Source: Clostridiaceae bacterium
Lineage (GTDB): Bacteria; Bacillota; Clostridia; Clostridiales; Clostridiaceae
Length of the DNA stretch: 64,000 bases
Reading direction: 5' to 3'
Assembly (NCBI GenBank): GCA_902363375.1
Contig: CABIZX010000003.1
Location: forward strand, 188,097-252,096
The notes below the pieces were generated by a model. It was not told where the DNA came from and did not search any database. It saw only the letters and a program-made list of their open reading frames with translations. Within the stretch, counting starts at the first letter, position 1, and each line of letters begins with the position of its first letter. The position numbers and the translations under genes were made by a program. This document shows, one piece after another, positions 17,704 to 26,798 of this stretch.

Positions 17704-17874
17704 CTATTCCCATCTTGAGTGTTTTTTCTCATCATAAGGTTTATATAAATCTTTAAATATTGTGCCTCTAAATAAGGCGTCTTTAACTAAAAACAAATTT
17801 TCATAAGTTTGAGGTAATATAAAAGCACAAGCGTATTCCATTTTTCTGTGCGAGCAATTAATTTCGTTGTTCAT
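17704..17874 (-). CDS. cotJA: Spore coat associated protein CotJA
   Basis: A 56-residue protein beginning MNNEINCSHRKMEYACAF and continuing PQTYENLFLVKDALFRGTIF...LYKPYDE, the classic CotJA pattern. GGAG lies 8 bases before the ATG at 17874. First gene of cotJABC. About 30 bases further upstream the minus strand has CATACTAA, which resembles a sigma-E -10 element, but I could not place a matching -35 with the right spacing. Confidence 0.92.
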   Translation of the reverse strand: MNNEINCSHRKMEYACAFILPQTYENLFLVKDALFRGTIFKDLYKPYDEKKHSRWE

Positions 17875-18047
17875 TTGTTTTCTCCTTGTATTAAATTCTA
17901 TCTATTAGTATGTTATGTTGAATATGGAAAATATGTGAAGGTAAATTATGTTTTAAATTGAAAAATTAATATCAATATTCTTAAATATGATGTAAAATAT
18001 TTATATAATTGTATGAAAATTATTAACGTATTTTGAGGAGATAGGAT

Positions 18048-19427
18048 ATGAAACTGCAAATATTACATACCAACGATATACATAGTAATTTTGAAAACTT
18101 TGCAAAGGTTACTACAAAAATTAATGAGCTAAAAAATGAGAATACTGTCATATTAGATGCAGGTGATTTTGCTGATTTTAAAAGAATAGAAGTCAATGGA
18201 ACTAAAGGAATGGTAGCAGTAGATTTACTAGAGACTGCTAATTATGATGCTATATCTATTGGAAATAATGAAACCTTTGATGGAATTGATACATTAATAG
18301 GACTAGCTTCTAACGATAGAATTCCATTCTTGAGTTGTCATATAGAGAAGCTCACAGGTGAAGAAATAGAAGGGCTTAATAAAAGTATAGTAATTAGCAG
18401 AGCGGGATTAAAAATATTGGTAATTGGTACTTCTCCGAATTTAGGTGAGTTTAGTACTACTTGTGGGTTGAAAGTTTTAGATTATCTAGATGGAATAAAA
18501 AATGAAATAAATAAGAATAAAGGCAATTATGATATATGCATAGTATTATCACACTTAGGGATGGAGAAGGATGAAGAAATTGCAATGAAGATTCCAGAAG
18601 TGAATATAATTATAGGAGGACATTTCCATATACTTATGGATAAGCCTAAGGTTATAAACAATACAATAATTCATACATCAGGTCAATTTGGAGAACATTT
18701 AGGAGTTTTAAACCTATCTGTAGAGAAGGATAAGGTGAGTTTAATTGATGGAGAAAATATTAATATAGAAAGCTTAGATATGGATACAAACGTAATTAAG
18801 GTTTTAAAGAAAAACAAAGAAATTGCCTTGGATAACCTATCTATTCCACTTTATGATGTTAAAGAAACTTTATGGCATGATGTAATGGAGGAAAATCCTA
18901 TCAGTAATTTAACAGCAGATGGATTGTTTAAGGTTTATGATTGTGACTTAGCTTTTATAAATAGTGGTGTATTAAGTGGAGGAGTAAAAAAGGGAGATTT
19001 AACAAATCTTAAACTATTGCAAATAGAGCCATCACCGTTAAATCCTACTTATTTTGAAATTCAGGGTAAGTATATCTTAGAGGCTATAAAAGAAAGCCTA
19101 GATGGAGATATATTATTAGCAGATGGCAGAGGGCCAGGCTTTAGAGGTAAGTATGTAGGAAGGCTTCATTTCTCTAAGAATGTAAGAATCAAATATAAAG
19201 GAAGAAAAGTAATAGAGGTTCTTGTAAATGGAAAGTTACTCGATAAGGACAAAATATATAAAGTAAGTACATCTGATTATCTTCACAGAGGATCGGGATA
19301 CAAAGACTTAAAGAATAATTCTAATGAAAAATATGATAGCAGATATATAAGAGATATTCTAAGAGAATATCTATGTGATGAGGATATGGTGAAAGATGCC
19401 TTTGAGTATAGATGGATAGAGGAATAA
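18048..19427 (+). CDS. YunD-like 5'-nucleotidase/metallophosphoesterase
   Basis: A 459-residue protein with an N-terminal calcineurin-like phosphoesterase domain (HTNDIHSNF, LDAGDF, then GNNETFDG where many relatives have GNHEFD) and a C-terminal 5'-nucleotidase domain (ENPISNLTADGL ... NSGVLSGGVKKGDLT ... RGSGYKDL). The Asn in GNNE in place of His is what I recall for the YunD branch, which lacks the signal peptide of secreted 5'-nucleotidases; here too the protein starts directly at the metal motif, so it is cytoplasmic. Likely hydrolyses nucleotides or UDP-sugars. AGGAGATAGG precedes ATG 18048. Confidence 0.88.
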   Translation: MKLQILHTNDIHSNFENFAKVTTKINELKNENTVILDAGDFADFKRIEVNGTKGMVAVDLLETANYDAISIGNNETFDGIDTLIGLASNDRIPFLSCHIEKLTGEEIEGLNKSIVISRAGLKILVIGTSPNLGEFSTTCGLKVLDYLDGIKNEINKNKGNYDICIVLSHLGMEKDEEIAMKIPEVNIIIGGHFHILMDKPKVINNTIIHTSGQFGEHLGVLNLSVEKDKVSLIDGENINIESLDMDTNVIKVLKKNKEIALDNLSIPLYDVKETLWHDVMEENPISNLTADGLFKVYDCDLAFINSGVLSGGVKKGDLTNLKLLQIEPSPLNPTYFEIQGKYILEAIKESLDGDILLADGRGPGFRGKYVGRLHFSKNVRIKYKGRKVIEVLVNGKLLDKDKIYKVSTSDYLHRGSGYKDLKNNSNEKYDSRYIRDILREYLCDEDMVKDAFEYRWIEE

Positions 19428-19508
19428 CTAGGAAGTTTGATGAATTAAAGAGTGTAGACTAGGCAATTAAGAAAAAGGTATGTGTAAGGAAATAAAAAGG
19501 GGATAGAT

Positions 19509-20432
19509 ATGGAGGAGAATAAATCATTAGATAGGAATAAGAAAGTAAAAAGAAGAGTTATTATAGGGTTCATACTTTTAATATTGCTTAATGTATGGAG
19601 TTTGTTAAAAATTACTTATCTTCAACGTAACATAGAAAATATGCGAAGTGATATTGATGGTTTGTATAGTGGGATGAATACATCAATAGCTAGTATTAGC
19701 GCCACAGTAGAAGAAACCCTAAAAAAGCAAGATAGTATTTTAAGTGACTTTAGTTACTCAGTAGAGGGACTAGATATAAAAAACAAAACCATTAGTATTA
19801 ACCTCAAAGGAGCTCCTAAGGTGCATAAAGATGGACTAAAGTTTTATTTTAATTATGACTGTAATGATGGAGATATTAAGAGTGTTGAAGGTAAATTAGA
19901 CAAAGATCTAAGCTATAGTGCAAAGATAATAGTTCCCATAAAGAGTGCTGTTAAATTTGGATTCACATTAGATTATGGGGAAGAAGTGAAAAAAGAAACA
20001 TGGTACCAACAATATATGGATCAAGGGGAGTATCAACTTCAAGTTATGCCTCAAGATTTTATAGGGGAATTTGAAGTAGATAAAGATGAAGTAATATTTG
20101 ATGGGCCAATTAGAGCTATCATTTATCAAAGTTCAATGGGAAACAATGATGTAGAAAAAGCTTTATGTAAAATAAGATTAAATGAAGAAGTTATAGATGA
20201 AATTAAGTTAGATAAAGATAATGAAGTTTCAAATGGATATAGCAATTACACTGGAACTCTTAAAGGAAATTATAAATTGAAAAATGGAGATCTGTTAGAT
20301 ATTTTAATTGAAGTTCAGGACACGTATGGATTTACATATAAATACTATCCTATGACTGTAATTAATAATAATGGCATCCTTAATAAGGGGGGCTACTCTG
20401 GAGGAAGTGCTGCTATACAGATAGAGCCATAG
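19509..20432 (+). CDS. Membrane-anchored protein of unknown function
   Basis: A 307-residue protein with a basic cytoplasmic start (NKKVKRRV), one membrane segment about 17-33, a short coiled-coil stretch (LQRNIENMRSDIDGLYSGMN), then a roughly 240-residue external part rich in beta strands, Asp and Lys that looks like two Ig-like domains (SYSVEGLDIKNKTISINLKGAPKV; FEVDKDEVIFDGPIRAIIYQSS). It ends in a Gly-rich tail NKGGYSGGSAAIQIEP. AAAAAGGGGATAG precedes ATG 19509. No enzyme motif is visible and I recognise no family name. Confidence 0.75.
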   Translation: MEENKSLDRNKKVKRRVIIGFILLILLNVWSLLKITYLQRNIENMRSDIDGLYSGMNTSIASISATVEETLKKQDSILSDFSYSVEGLDIKNKTISINLKGAPKVHKDGLKFYFNYDCNDGDIKSVEGKLDKDLSYSAKIIVPIKSAVKFGFTLDYGEEVKKETWYQQYMDQGEYQLQVMPQDFIGEFEVDKDEVIFDGPIRAIIYQSSMGNNDVEKALCKIRLNEEVIDEIKLDKDNEVSNGYSNYTGTLKGNYKLKNGDLLDILIEVQDTYGFTYKYYPMTVINNNGILNKGGYSGGSAAIQIEP

Positions 20433-20574
20433 AGTGTTGAAAATGTAATGGGATTCCTATATCAACAGAATTCTTAAATTCACATTAAACCATATGGGGT
20501 TAATGATTTTATTATTCTTAAACTAATGAATAATAGAATTTATTAATATAATTTTATTATTAAGGAGGGGTATT

Positions 20575-20730
20575 ATGGCAATTTATAAATGTAGCATATG
20601 TGGCTATCTGTATGATGAAAGTCATGAAGAGGTACCATTTGCAGACTTAAAAGAAGACTGGAGATGTCCTGTTTGTAGGAGAGATAAAAGCTTTTTTAAA
20701 CTATTAGAGGAAAAAGATTCTGTAGACTAA
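20575..20730 (+). CDS. Rubredoxin-like iron protein
   Basis: A 51-residue protein with the two iron knuckles of rubredoxin, YKCSICGYLYDE at the start and WRCPVCRRDKSFF after it, which bind one Fe through four cysteines. The spacing between knuckles is near rubredoxin's but the second reads CPVCRRDK instead of the usual CPxCGxxK, and the loop (SHEEVPFADLKEDW) keeps the conserved aromatic. AAGGAGGGG gives it a very strong ribosome site. In anaerobes such proteins serve electron transfer in oxygen and peroxide defence. A single-gene unit with its own terminator. Confidence 0.88.
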   Translation: MAIYKCSICGYLYDESHEEVPFADLKEDWRCPVCRRDKSFFKLLEEKDSVD

Positions 20731-20762
20731 GAATCAAATAACAAAATACATTTAATTAAGAG

Positions 20763-20831
20763 AGTGTCTTAAAATATTTAAATTATATTTTAGTGAAAGC
20801 TAAGGTATAGTATATTTTAAGGCACTTTTTA
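20763..20831 (+). terminator. Terminator after rubredoxin-like gene
   Basis: AGTGTCTTAAAATAT (20763-20777) pairs with 20812-20826 (one G-U), with a long loop and then TTTTT. Confidence 0.65.
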
Positions 20832-21026
20832 TATTGTGAGTACATATTTAGAGTGATTCTAGTTAGAGTTGGCTATAGGATATATAAATAATGAATACTC
20901 TTATTACTTTAATGGGTTATAGAATTTACTTATGAAATAAATTTTTAAAAAGTTTATAAAAGGTTGTAAGATAAGTTAAGGTGCTTTCGATATATAGGGT
21001 GAAGAAGGAAAAAGGGAGGGGAGCCA

Positions 21027-21587
21027 ATGAGGGTGGATAAAGATAATTTTATTGAAGAGTTAAAAATGAAAAATCCTAAAGCTCTTGATTATATTATTGA
21101 TATATATGGATCGTTGATAAAAGGAATTATAGCTAAAACCTTAATATCCATAGAAGATAAGGAATTGGTTGAAGAATGTATGTCAGATGTACTCATGGCA
21201 ATTTGGATTAATAGTCATAAGTTTACTGGAGAAAGCATTAAGTTTAAGAGTTGGATAGGAGCTATCTCAAAATTCAAAGCTGTAGATTATTACAGAAAGT
21301 ATGGCAAGAAAGAAAATAGTGAGCTTATTGACGAAGCTATCACTGATGGTAAGAGTGCAGAGGACCACTATATTGACGAGATGGATAATAATAGGCTGGT
21401 AGAGATTATAGAAAATATGGATGAACCAGATAAAACTATATTTATAATGAAGTTTTTATTAGGAGAGAAGAGTAAAAGCATTAGTGAGGCATTAAAGCTC
21501 TCTGTAAGTAATATAAACACTAGAATTAGTCGTGGTAGAGAGAGGATAAAACGAGAGTACTATGAGGAAGTTAGGGAGGGGGTATAA
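21027..21587 (+). CDS. ECF-type RNA polymerase sigma factor
   Basis: A 186-residue sigma-70-family protein with region 2 (VEECMSDVLMAIWINSHKF ... KFKSWIGAISKFKAVDYYRK, carrying the -10 recognition helix) and region 4 (DKTIFIMKFLLGEKSKSISEALKLSVSNINTRISRGRERIK). Region 3 is missing, as in ECF sigma factors. AAGGGAGGGGAG precedes the ATG. The next gene starts 3 bases after its stop and encodes a membrane protein of the DUF4179 anti-sigma type, so the pair forms a signal-responsive sigma/anti-sigma module. The target promoters are unknown. Confidence 0.9.
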   Translation: MRVDKDNFIEELKMKNPKALDYIIDIYGSLIKGIIAKTLISIEDKELVEECMSDVLMAIWINSHKFTGESIKFKSWIGAISKFKAVDYYRKYGKKENSELIDEAITDGKSAEDHYIDEMDNNRLVEIIENMDEPDKTIFIMKFLLGEKSKSISEALKLSVSNINTRISRGRERIKREYYEEVREGV

Positions 21588-21590
21588 GTT

Positions 21591-23012
21591 ATGGATAAGA
21601 AAGATATATATGATAAATTTAATGAAATAGATTTTGACGTAAGTGAATTTGAGGAGATACCTATGGATGAAGTTGAAAAGCAAAGGTTAAAAAAATCTTT
21701 AAGAGAGAAGTTTGAAAATATAGATATTCATGATGAAAACCTTCCTAAGGAAGGAGCAAATAGTGCTTTAAAAGAAGATAAAAATAAGGAGTTAAAGGAA
21801 GAAAAGAATAAGGATTTAAAAGATAAAAATATAAGAAATAAAAATTATATAAAGAGATATAAAGTTGCAGCTGTAGTAGCTATAATAGCTATTTTAGTAG
21901 GAGTATCACCTTTAGGGCAGGAGGTTATCGCACAGATAGCAGAAAAATTAATATTTACCCCGTCCCAAGGAATTATAAAGGAGCAAGAAGGAAAAGAGCT
22001 GTATATGTTAAAAGAGCCTGTAAGAGTTAATGTTGATAATAGCTCTGTATTAGTAAAGAGCATTACAAATGATGGAGAAAATATAAATGTAGAGATGTGG
22101 TTTGATGAAGGCGAAGAGAGAAATATAGACAGCCAAAAAGATATTATAGATAATTTGAAGTTAAAAGCAGAGGATGGAGAGCTGAATGATGCAAATTCAA
22201 CAATTCTTGATGTAGGTTTAACAAGCTTTGCTAGTGGAGGATACGCTGGATTTAGCTTTGAGCAAGAAGATAAGTTAATTACAGATTTTAAACTATATTA
22301 CAAAGATAAAGAAATAGGTGAGTTTCACTTAGAAAAGGTAGATTTTAAAAATGGATATGATGAGGTTGGAGGAAATGCTACTGATAAAGAGATTTTAATA
22401 GGAGCAACTAGCTATTATCAAGAGGGAGAAAGATACTTTAAGCTATGGAGTAATAAAGAATATGAAGAACTAGAAGACTATACAGTTAATCTAGATAGTA
22501 TTGGAGGGGTTGAAGCTAAGGATGAATCAGGAAATATATTACCTATAGAAAGTGCTAACGATGGAACAGGAAGAGCATTTAAAATATTAAATGATTATAA
22601 AGGTAAATTATATATAAAAATAAAGGATATAGAGTTAGGATATAGTTTAAAAGAGGGTTCAGAAATCTCTATAAAGCTCCCTAAAAATGGGGAAACCAGA
22701 GAAATAAATCAGGAACTTAAATTAAAGGGCATTAAAGATAGAATTAAAGCTTCAACCATTGCAAATAAGGATGGGAAATATACTATAAACTTTGATTTTA
22801 GCAATAACTATGATGAAAATAGAACAATATTTATGGTAAGAGAAAGCTTCAGAACTGGTGGACGTATGGGAGATATAGAGAATAAACAAGGAGAAGTATA
22901 TCTAGACAATGAAGATTTAACTATAAAAGAAAGATTTTTAAGAAAAATATATTTCAATATTGATAATATATCAGTTTATCAAGAGGGTAATTGGGAGTTT
23001 ATAGTGGAATAA
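21591..23012 (+). CDS. DUF4179-type anti-sigma factor
   Basis: A 473-residue protein: an acidic cytoplasmic N-terminus of about 85 residues with a Lys/Glu-rich low-complexity stretch (KEDKNKELKEEKNKDLKDK), one membrane helix near 90-107, and a large external part. The segment just after the membrane (TPSQGIIKEQEGKELYMLKEPVRVNVD) and the following beta-rich domain match DUF4179 proteins, which are found next to ECF sigma genes. The cytoplasmic part is expected to hold the sigma factor until an envelope signal arrives. Start ATG follows GGGAGGGGGT inside the sigma gene end. Both are co-transcribed. Confidence 0.82.
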   Translation: MDKKDIYDKFNEIDFDVSEFEEIPMDEVEKQRLKKSLREKFENIDIHDENLPKEGANSALKEDKNKELKEEKNKDLKDKNIRNKNYIKRYKVAAVVAIIAILVGVSPLGQEVIAQIAEKLIFTPSQGIIKEQEGKELYMLKEPVRVNVDNSSVLVKSITNDGENINVEMWFDEGEERNIDSQKDIIDNLKLKAEDGELNDANSTILDVGLTSFASGGYAGFSFEQEDKLITDFKLYYKDKEIGEFHLEKVDFKNGYDEVGGNATDKEILIGATSYYQEGERYFKLWSNKEYEELEDYTVNLDSIGGVEAKDESGNILPIESANDGTGRAFKILNDYKGKLYIKIKDIELGYSLKEGSEISIKLPKNGETREINQELKLKGIKDRIKASTIANKDGKYTINFDFSNNYDENRTIFMVRESFRTGGRMGDIENKQGEVYLDNEDLTIKERFLRKIYFNIDNISVYQEGNWEFIVE

Positions 23013-23030
23013 GTTTAAAATGAAATAAAT

Positions 23031-23070
23031 TATAAAAGCACTAGCAAATTAAAGTTAGTGCTTTTATAAT
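23031..23070 (+). terminator. Terminator after sigma/anti-sigma operon
   Basis: TATAAAAGCACTAGC (23031-23045) pairs with GTTAGTGCTTTTATA (23054-23068), one G-U. Confidence 0.75.
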
Positions 23071-23200
23071 TAAATTAAGAATATTAATAAATATAAGGCT
23101 TTACGTGAACTTTACAATAACGTAATTTAGTTAAAACATGGGAAGTATATAATAAAGATAATAGTCGGAATATTTTTTCAATTATGTGAGGGGGATTTGT

Positions 23201-23989
23201 ATGCCAGCTAGTTATAGTCACTATATTTTTGGAGAAGCAGTTTTAAAAAAATTACAACAGGATATAAAAGACATTATAATTCCTAATAAAGAATCCTATT
23301 ATATAGGACTTAATGGACCAGATATATTGTTTTATTATAAACCACTATTTAAAAATGAAATAAAGAGCTATGGACATAGGTTGCACCGAGAAAAAGCTTA
23401 TGGATTTTTGGAGCAAAGTAAAAGATATATTATAAAAAGCCAAGATAAAATTTCCTTGTCCTATATTTTAGGTTTTATATGTCACTTTGTTCTTGATACT
23501 ACATGTCATCCCTTTATTGCAGAGGCAGTGGAAAAAAATAATGTATCCCATGCAACTATAGAAGCTGAACTTGATGGAGCATTGATGCGAAAGAATAATT
23601 TGAGTCCACAAAGACATAGTGCAGGAGCTCATATTACTGCAGATAGAACTATAGCTGATCACATATCAAAATTTTATGAAGGAGTAACAGGAGCAGATAT
23701 ATATAAATGTCTTAAATCAGTAAGATTTTATAATAAACTATTATTATGTGAAAATAACATAAAAAGGACCTTTATAAAAGGAATATTAAGATTAATTAAA
23801 GGTGGAGCTAGTTTTAGTGACATGATTATTGATATAAATCCAAAGGAGGTATGCAAAGATATAAATGAAAGATTAATTAAGCTTTATGAAGGTGCTATTG
23901 ATGAAGCAGTACATAGAATTGAAGAGTACTATAATGCAATAATAAGTGATGACCACCTAGATGAATTCTTCAATCGAAATTTTCTATAG
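23201..23989 (+). CDS. Zinc-dependent phospholipase C family protein
   Basis: A 262-residue protein with the fold signature of the zinc-dependent phospholipase C family: N-terminal PASYSHYIFGEAVL, the NGPDILFYYKP block, HRLHREKAYGFL, and the metal-binding helices GFICHFVLDTTCHPFI (two His in H-x3-D-x3-H spacing). It lacks a signal peptide, unlike secreted toxins such as alpha-toxin, and belongs to the short cytoplasmic branch common in Clostridia with no assigned substrate. ATG 23201 follows GAGGGGG; an upstream GTG overlaps that site. The MFS gene follows after 10 bases. Confidence 0.83.
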   Translation: MPASYSHYIFGEAVLKKLQQDIKDIIIPNKESYYIGLNGPDILFYYKPLFKNEIKSYGHRLHREKAYGFLEQSKRYIIKSQDKISLSYILGFICHFVLDTTCHPFIAEAVEKNNVSHATIEAELDGALMRKNNLSPQRHSAGAHITADRTIADHISKFYEGVTGADIYKCLKSVRFYNKLLLCENNIKRTFIKGILRLIKGGASFSDMIIDINPKEVCKDINERLIKLYEGAIDEAVHRIEEYYNAIISDDHLDEFFNRNFL

Positions 23990-23999
23990 GAGGGATAAA

Positions 24000-25262
24000 A
24001 TGAGTAAATTTACTAAACTTGAAAAGCAGTGGATTCTATATGATGTAGGAAACTCAGCTTTCACTATGCTGGTATCTACTATAATTCCTATTTACTTTAA
24101 AAATGTGGCTAGTACAGCGGGAGTTTCATCAGCAGATTCTACAGCTTACTGGGGCTATGCGGTATCATTATCTACAATTATTGTAGCAATACTTGGACCT
24201 ATTCTTGGAACTATGGCAGATACAAAGGGCTATAAGAAACCACTATTTTCATTGTTTATGATGCTAGGAGTTGTAGGATGTGCAGCTTTAGCACTTCCGG
24301 TACCATGGATTATATTTTTAGCTATTTTTGTTATTGGCAAGGTAGGTTTTTCAGGCAGTATTATTTTCTATGATGCTATGCTTAATGATATAACCACTGA
24401 TGATAGAATGGATGAAATATCTTCCCATGGCTTTGCATGGGGGTATATAGGTAGCTGCATTCCATTTACCATAAGCTTACTCCTTGTACTTTTTGCAGAG
24501 AAGTTTGGACTTACAACCACAAATGCAACAGCCATAGCCTTTCTATTAAATGCCTTCTGGTGGCTCCTTATAACCTTACCTCTATTGAAGAATTACAAAC
24601 AAAAGTATTATATTGAAAAAGGAGATCATCCTATAGCAGAGAGCTTTAAGAGGCTAGGCAACTTATTTTTAAACATTAGAAAAAATAAAAAGATTTTCTT
24701 ATTTCTCCTCGCATTTTTCTTCTACATTGATGGAGTTCATACTATTATAAGCATGTCTACATCCTATGGAAAAGATGTTGGAATCACAGATAATAATTTA
24801 TTACTTGCTTTACTTTTAACTCAGATAGTTGCTTTTCCTTGTGCTATTTTATTTGGAAAACTCTCTAAAAAGTTCAAAAGTGATAAACTTATAGCAATCG
24901 CAATTATAGGTTATATAGCTATAACAATATTTGCATTACAACTTGATAAAGCTTGGGAATTTTGGCTTCTTGCAGTTTGTGTTGCAGTATTTCAAGGTGC
25001 AATCCAAGCCCTTTCAAGATCATACTTTTCAAAGATTATTCCAAAGGAGAAATCTAGTGAATACTTCGGATTATATGATATATTTGGTAAAGGAGCAGCC
25101 TTTGTGGGAACTATGCTAATGAGCATAGCAACTCATTTGACTGGAAGCTCTAAAGCAGGGGTAGTAGGTATGATAGTAATGTTTGTACTAGGACTCATAA
25201 CCTTTAAAGCAGCAACTAAAGTCAACCCCTCAGCAGAGGCGGAAACTACCATTAGTTTATAA
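24000..25262 (+). CDS. MFS transporter, UMF1/Atg22-like
   Basis: A 420-residue membrane protein of about twelve helices. The start MSKFTKLEKQWILYDVGNSAFTMLV matches the UMF1 (Atg22-like) subgroup of the major facilitator superfamily, as do FFFYIDGVHTIISM mid-protein and ALSRSYFSKIIPKEKSSEYFGLYDIFGKGA in the second half. AGGAGGG precedes ATG 24000. It probably shares a transcript with the phospholipase-like gene ending 10 bases upstream. The substrate is unknown; yeast Atg22 exports amino acids from the vacuole. Confidence 0.88.
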   Translation: MSKFTKLEKQWILYDVGNSAFTMLVSTIIPIYFKNVASTAGVSSADSTAYWGYAVSLSTIIVAILGPILGTMADTKGYKKPLFSLFMMLGVVGCAALALPVPWIIFLAIFVIGKVGFSGSIIFYDAMLNDITTDDRMDEISSHGFAWGYIGSCIPFTISLLLVLFAEKFGLTTTNATAIAFLLNAFWWLLITLPLLKNYKQKYYIEKGDHPIAESFKRLGNLFLNIRKNKKIFLFLLAFFFYIDGVHTIISMSTSYGKDVGITDNNLLLALLLTQIVAFPCAILFGKLSKKFKSDKLIAIAIIGYIAITIFALQLDKAWEFWLLAVCVAVFQGAIQALSRSYFSKIIPKEKSSEYFGLYDIFGKGAAFVGTMLMSIATHLTGSSKAGVVGMIVMFVLGLITFKAATKVNPSAEAETTISL

Positions 25263-25270
25263 AAAGCAAT

Positions 25271-25305
25271 AAAAAGAGACTCACGATTCTGTGAGTCTCT
25301 TTTTT
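25271..25305. terminator. Bidirectional terminator
   Basis: A perfect 14-bp stem, AAAAAGAGACTCAC (25271-25284) with 25291-25304, 6-base loop; serves the MFS and the converging MATE gene. Confidence 0.9.
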
Positions 25306-25310
25306 CTTCC

Positions 25311-26630
25311 TTATTCTAGAGTGTATTTCCTCATGAGGGATATACCTACTATATCGGCAATGAGCCAGCCTATAGGAATAGCCCACCAGATAGCAGTTAC
25401 TCCAAAGATAGGAGATAAACAATAGGCAAGTCCAACACGAAGACCTAGAGATATTATGGTAAGTAAAATAGATATTTTAGCTGCACCGATGCCTCTATAG
25501 AATCCATAGAACATAAAAAGATATCCAATAAGAAAGTAGAATGCACTTACTATATATAGATATTGAGAACCATAATTTATAATCTCAATTTCAGATGGAG
25601 AAATAAATATAGTCATTAAATCTTTTGCAAATAACACTACAATAGCTGAAATTACAATACAAAACAGAGTGATAATCTTAAAGGAAGATTTAATTCCTTT
25701 CTTTATTCTTAAAATTTCGTTAGCTCCCTTGTTTTGAGCAATGTAAGTGGAGAATGCGTTACCAAAGTCTTGAACAGGCATATAAGCAAAGGAGTCTATT
25801 TTGACAGCAGCAGCAAAAGCAGCCATTACAGAAACTCCAAAGGAATTTACAAGACCTTGAATTAATAGAATTCCAAAGTTCATGATAGACTGTTGAATAC
25901 TTGCTAAGACGCTGTAATTTGCTACTAGTTTTAAAGTCTTAATATCTATTTTAAAATCACTTAGTTTAAACCTAACTGTAGGTAATTTAATAAAACAGTA
26001 TATAGCTGTTGCGATACCAGAGATACCTTGAGCTATTATGGTAGCATAGGCAGCTCCAGCAATACCAAGATTAAATACAGTTATAAAAACTATATCAAGA
26101 ACTATATTAATTATTGCTGCTATTATCAAAAATACAAGAGGAATAAAGGAATTTCCCATGGATCTAAGCAAACAACAAAAATAATTATATATAAAGGTAA
26201 AACCTATACCGTAAAAGATTATAATTATATATTGCTTAACATCATTAAATAAAACTTCAGGTGTATTCATAAAGTTTAAAATGTTATCAGCAAATATAAT
26301 AGAAAATAAATTGATTATAATTGTTATAGCACCGATAAAGATAAATGCAGTAAATATACTACGTTTAAGATTAACTTCATCTTTAGCCCCAAAATACTGA
26401 GAGAATACAACAGATGCTCCCATACAAAGCCCAAGAATGATAGAAGTTAAAAAAACTATAATAGTAAAAGAAGATCCAACTGCTGCCAGTGCAGATGAAC
26501 CTATATATTTTCCAACTATTATTGAATCAGCTACGTTATATAGTTGTTGAAAGATGTTTCCTACAATAAGAGGAATGGCAAAGCTAATTATAGCTTTAGT
26601 TTCATTTCCTTTAGTTAAGTCCTTAGTCAT
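25311..26630 (-). CDS. MATE family efflux transporter
   Basis: A 439-residue protein of about twelve helices and two MatE repeats. Typical segments are IPLIVGNIFQQLYNVADSIIVGKYIGSSALAAVG in the first repeat and the equivalent VLASIQQSIMNFGILLIQGLVNSFGVSVMAAFA in the second. Sodium- or proton-driven export of drugs or metabolites is the family role. I chose the ATG at 26630 because GGTGAGG lies just before it; a longer frame from 26690 has no ribosome site. It is a single-gene unit, distinct in codon use from the second MATE gene at 32 kb. Confidence 0.9.
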   Translation of the reverse strand: MTKDLTKGNETKAIISFAIPLIVGNIFQQLYNVADSIIVGKYIGSSALAAVGSSFTIIVFLTSIILGLCMGASVVFSQYFGAKDEVNLKRSIFTAFIFIGAITIIINLFSIIFADNILNFMNTPEVLFNDVKQYIIIIFYGIGFTFIYNYFCCLLRSMGNSFIPLVFLIIAAIINIVLDIVFITVFNLGIAGAAYATIIAQGISGIATAIYCFIKLPTVRFKLSDFKIDIKTLKLVANYSVLASIQQSIMNFGILLIQGLVNSFGVSVMAAFAAAVKIDSFAYMPVQDFGNAFSTYIAQNKGANEILRIKKGIKSSFKIITLFCIVISAIVVLFAKDLMTIFISPSEIEIINYGSQYLYIVSAFYFLIGYLFMFYGFYRGIGAAKISILLTIISLGLRVGLAYCLSPIFGVTAIWWAIPIGWLIADIVGISLMRKYTLE

Positions 26631-26798
26631 AAAAAACCTCACCTTATCAAAATAATATTTTATAGTAATACTACAATGTTCATTATACAATATAAACCAA
26701 TTTAATCAAATGAATTGCTCTATTTATAATTGCCTAAAGTTAATACTATATGGTTTTATTATCGTATACTAAGTGAAATTTAATTTAGGAGTGGGATT

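Noticed and set aside
20941..21026. Autoregulated ECF promoter before the sigma gene
   Set aside because: TGTAAG and CGAT occur at about the right spacing, but the match to ECF consensus is too weak in AT-rich DNA to claim.
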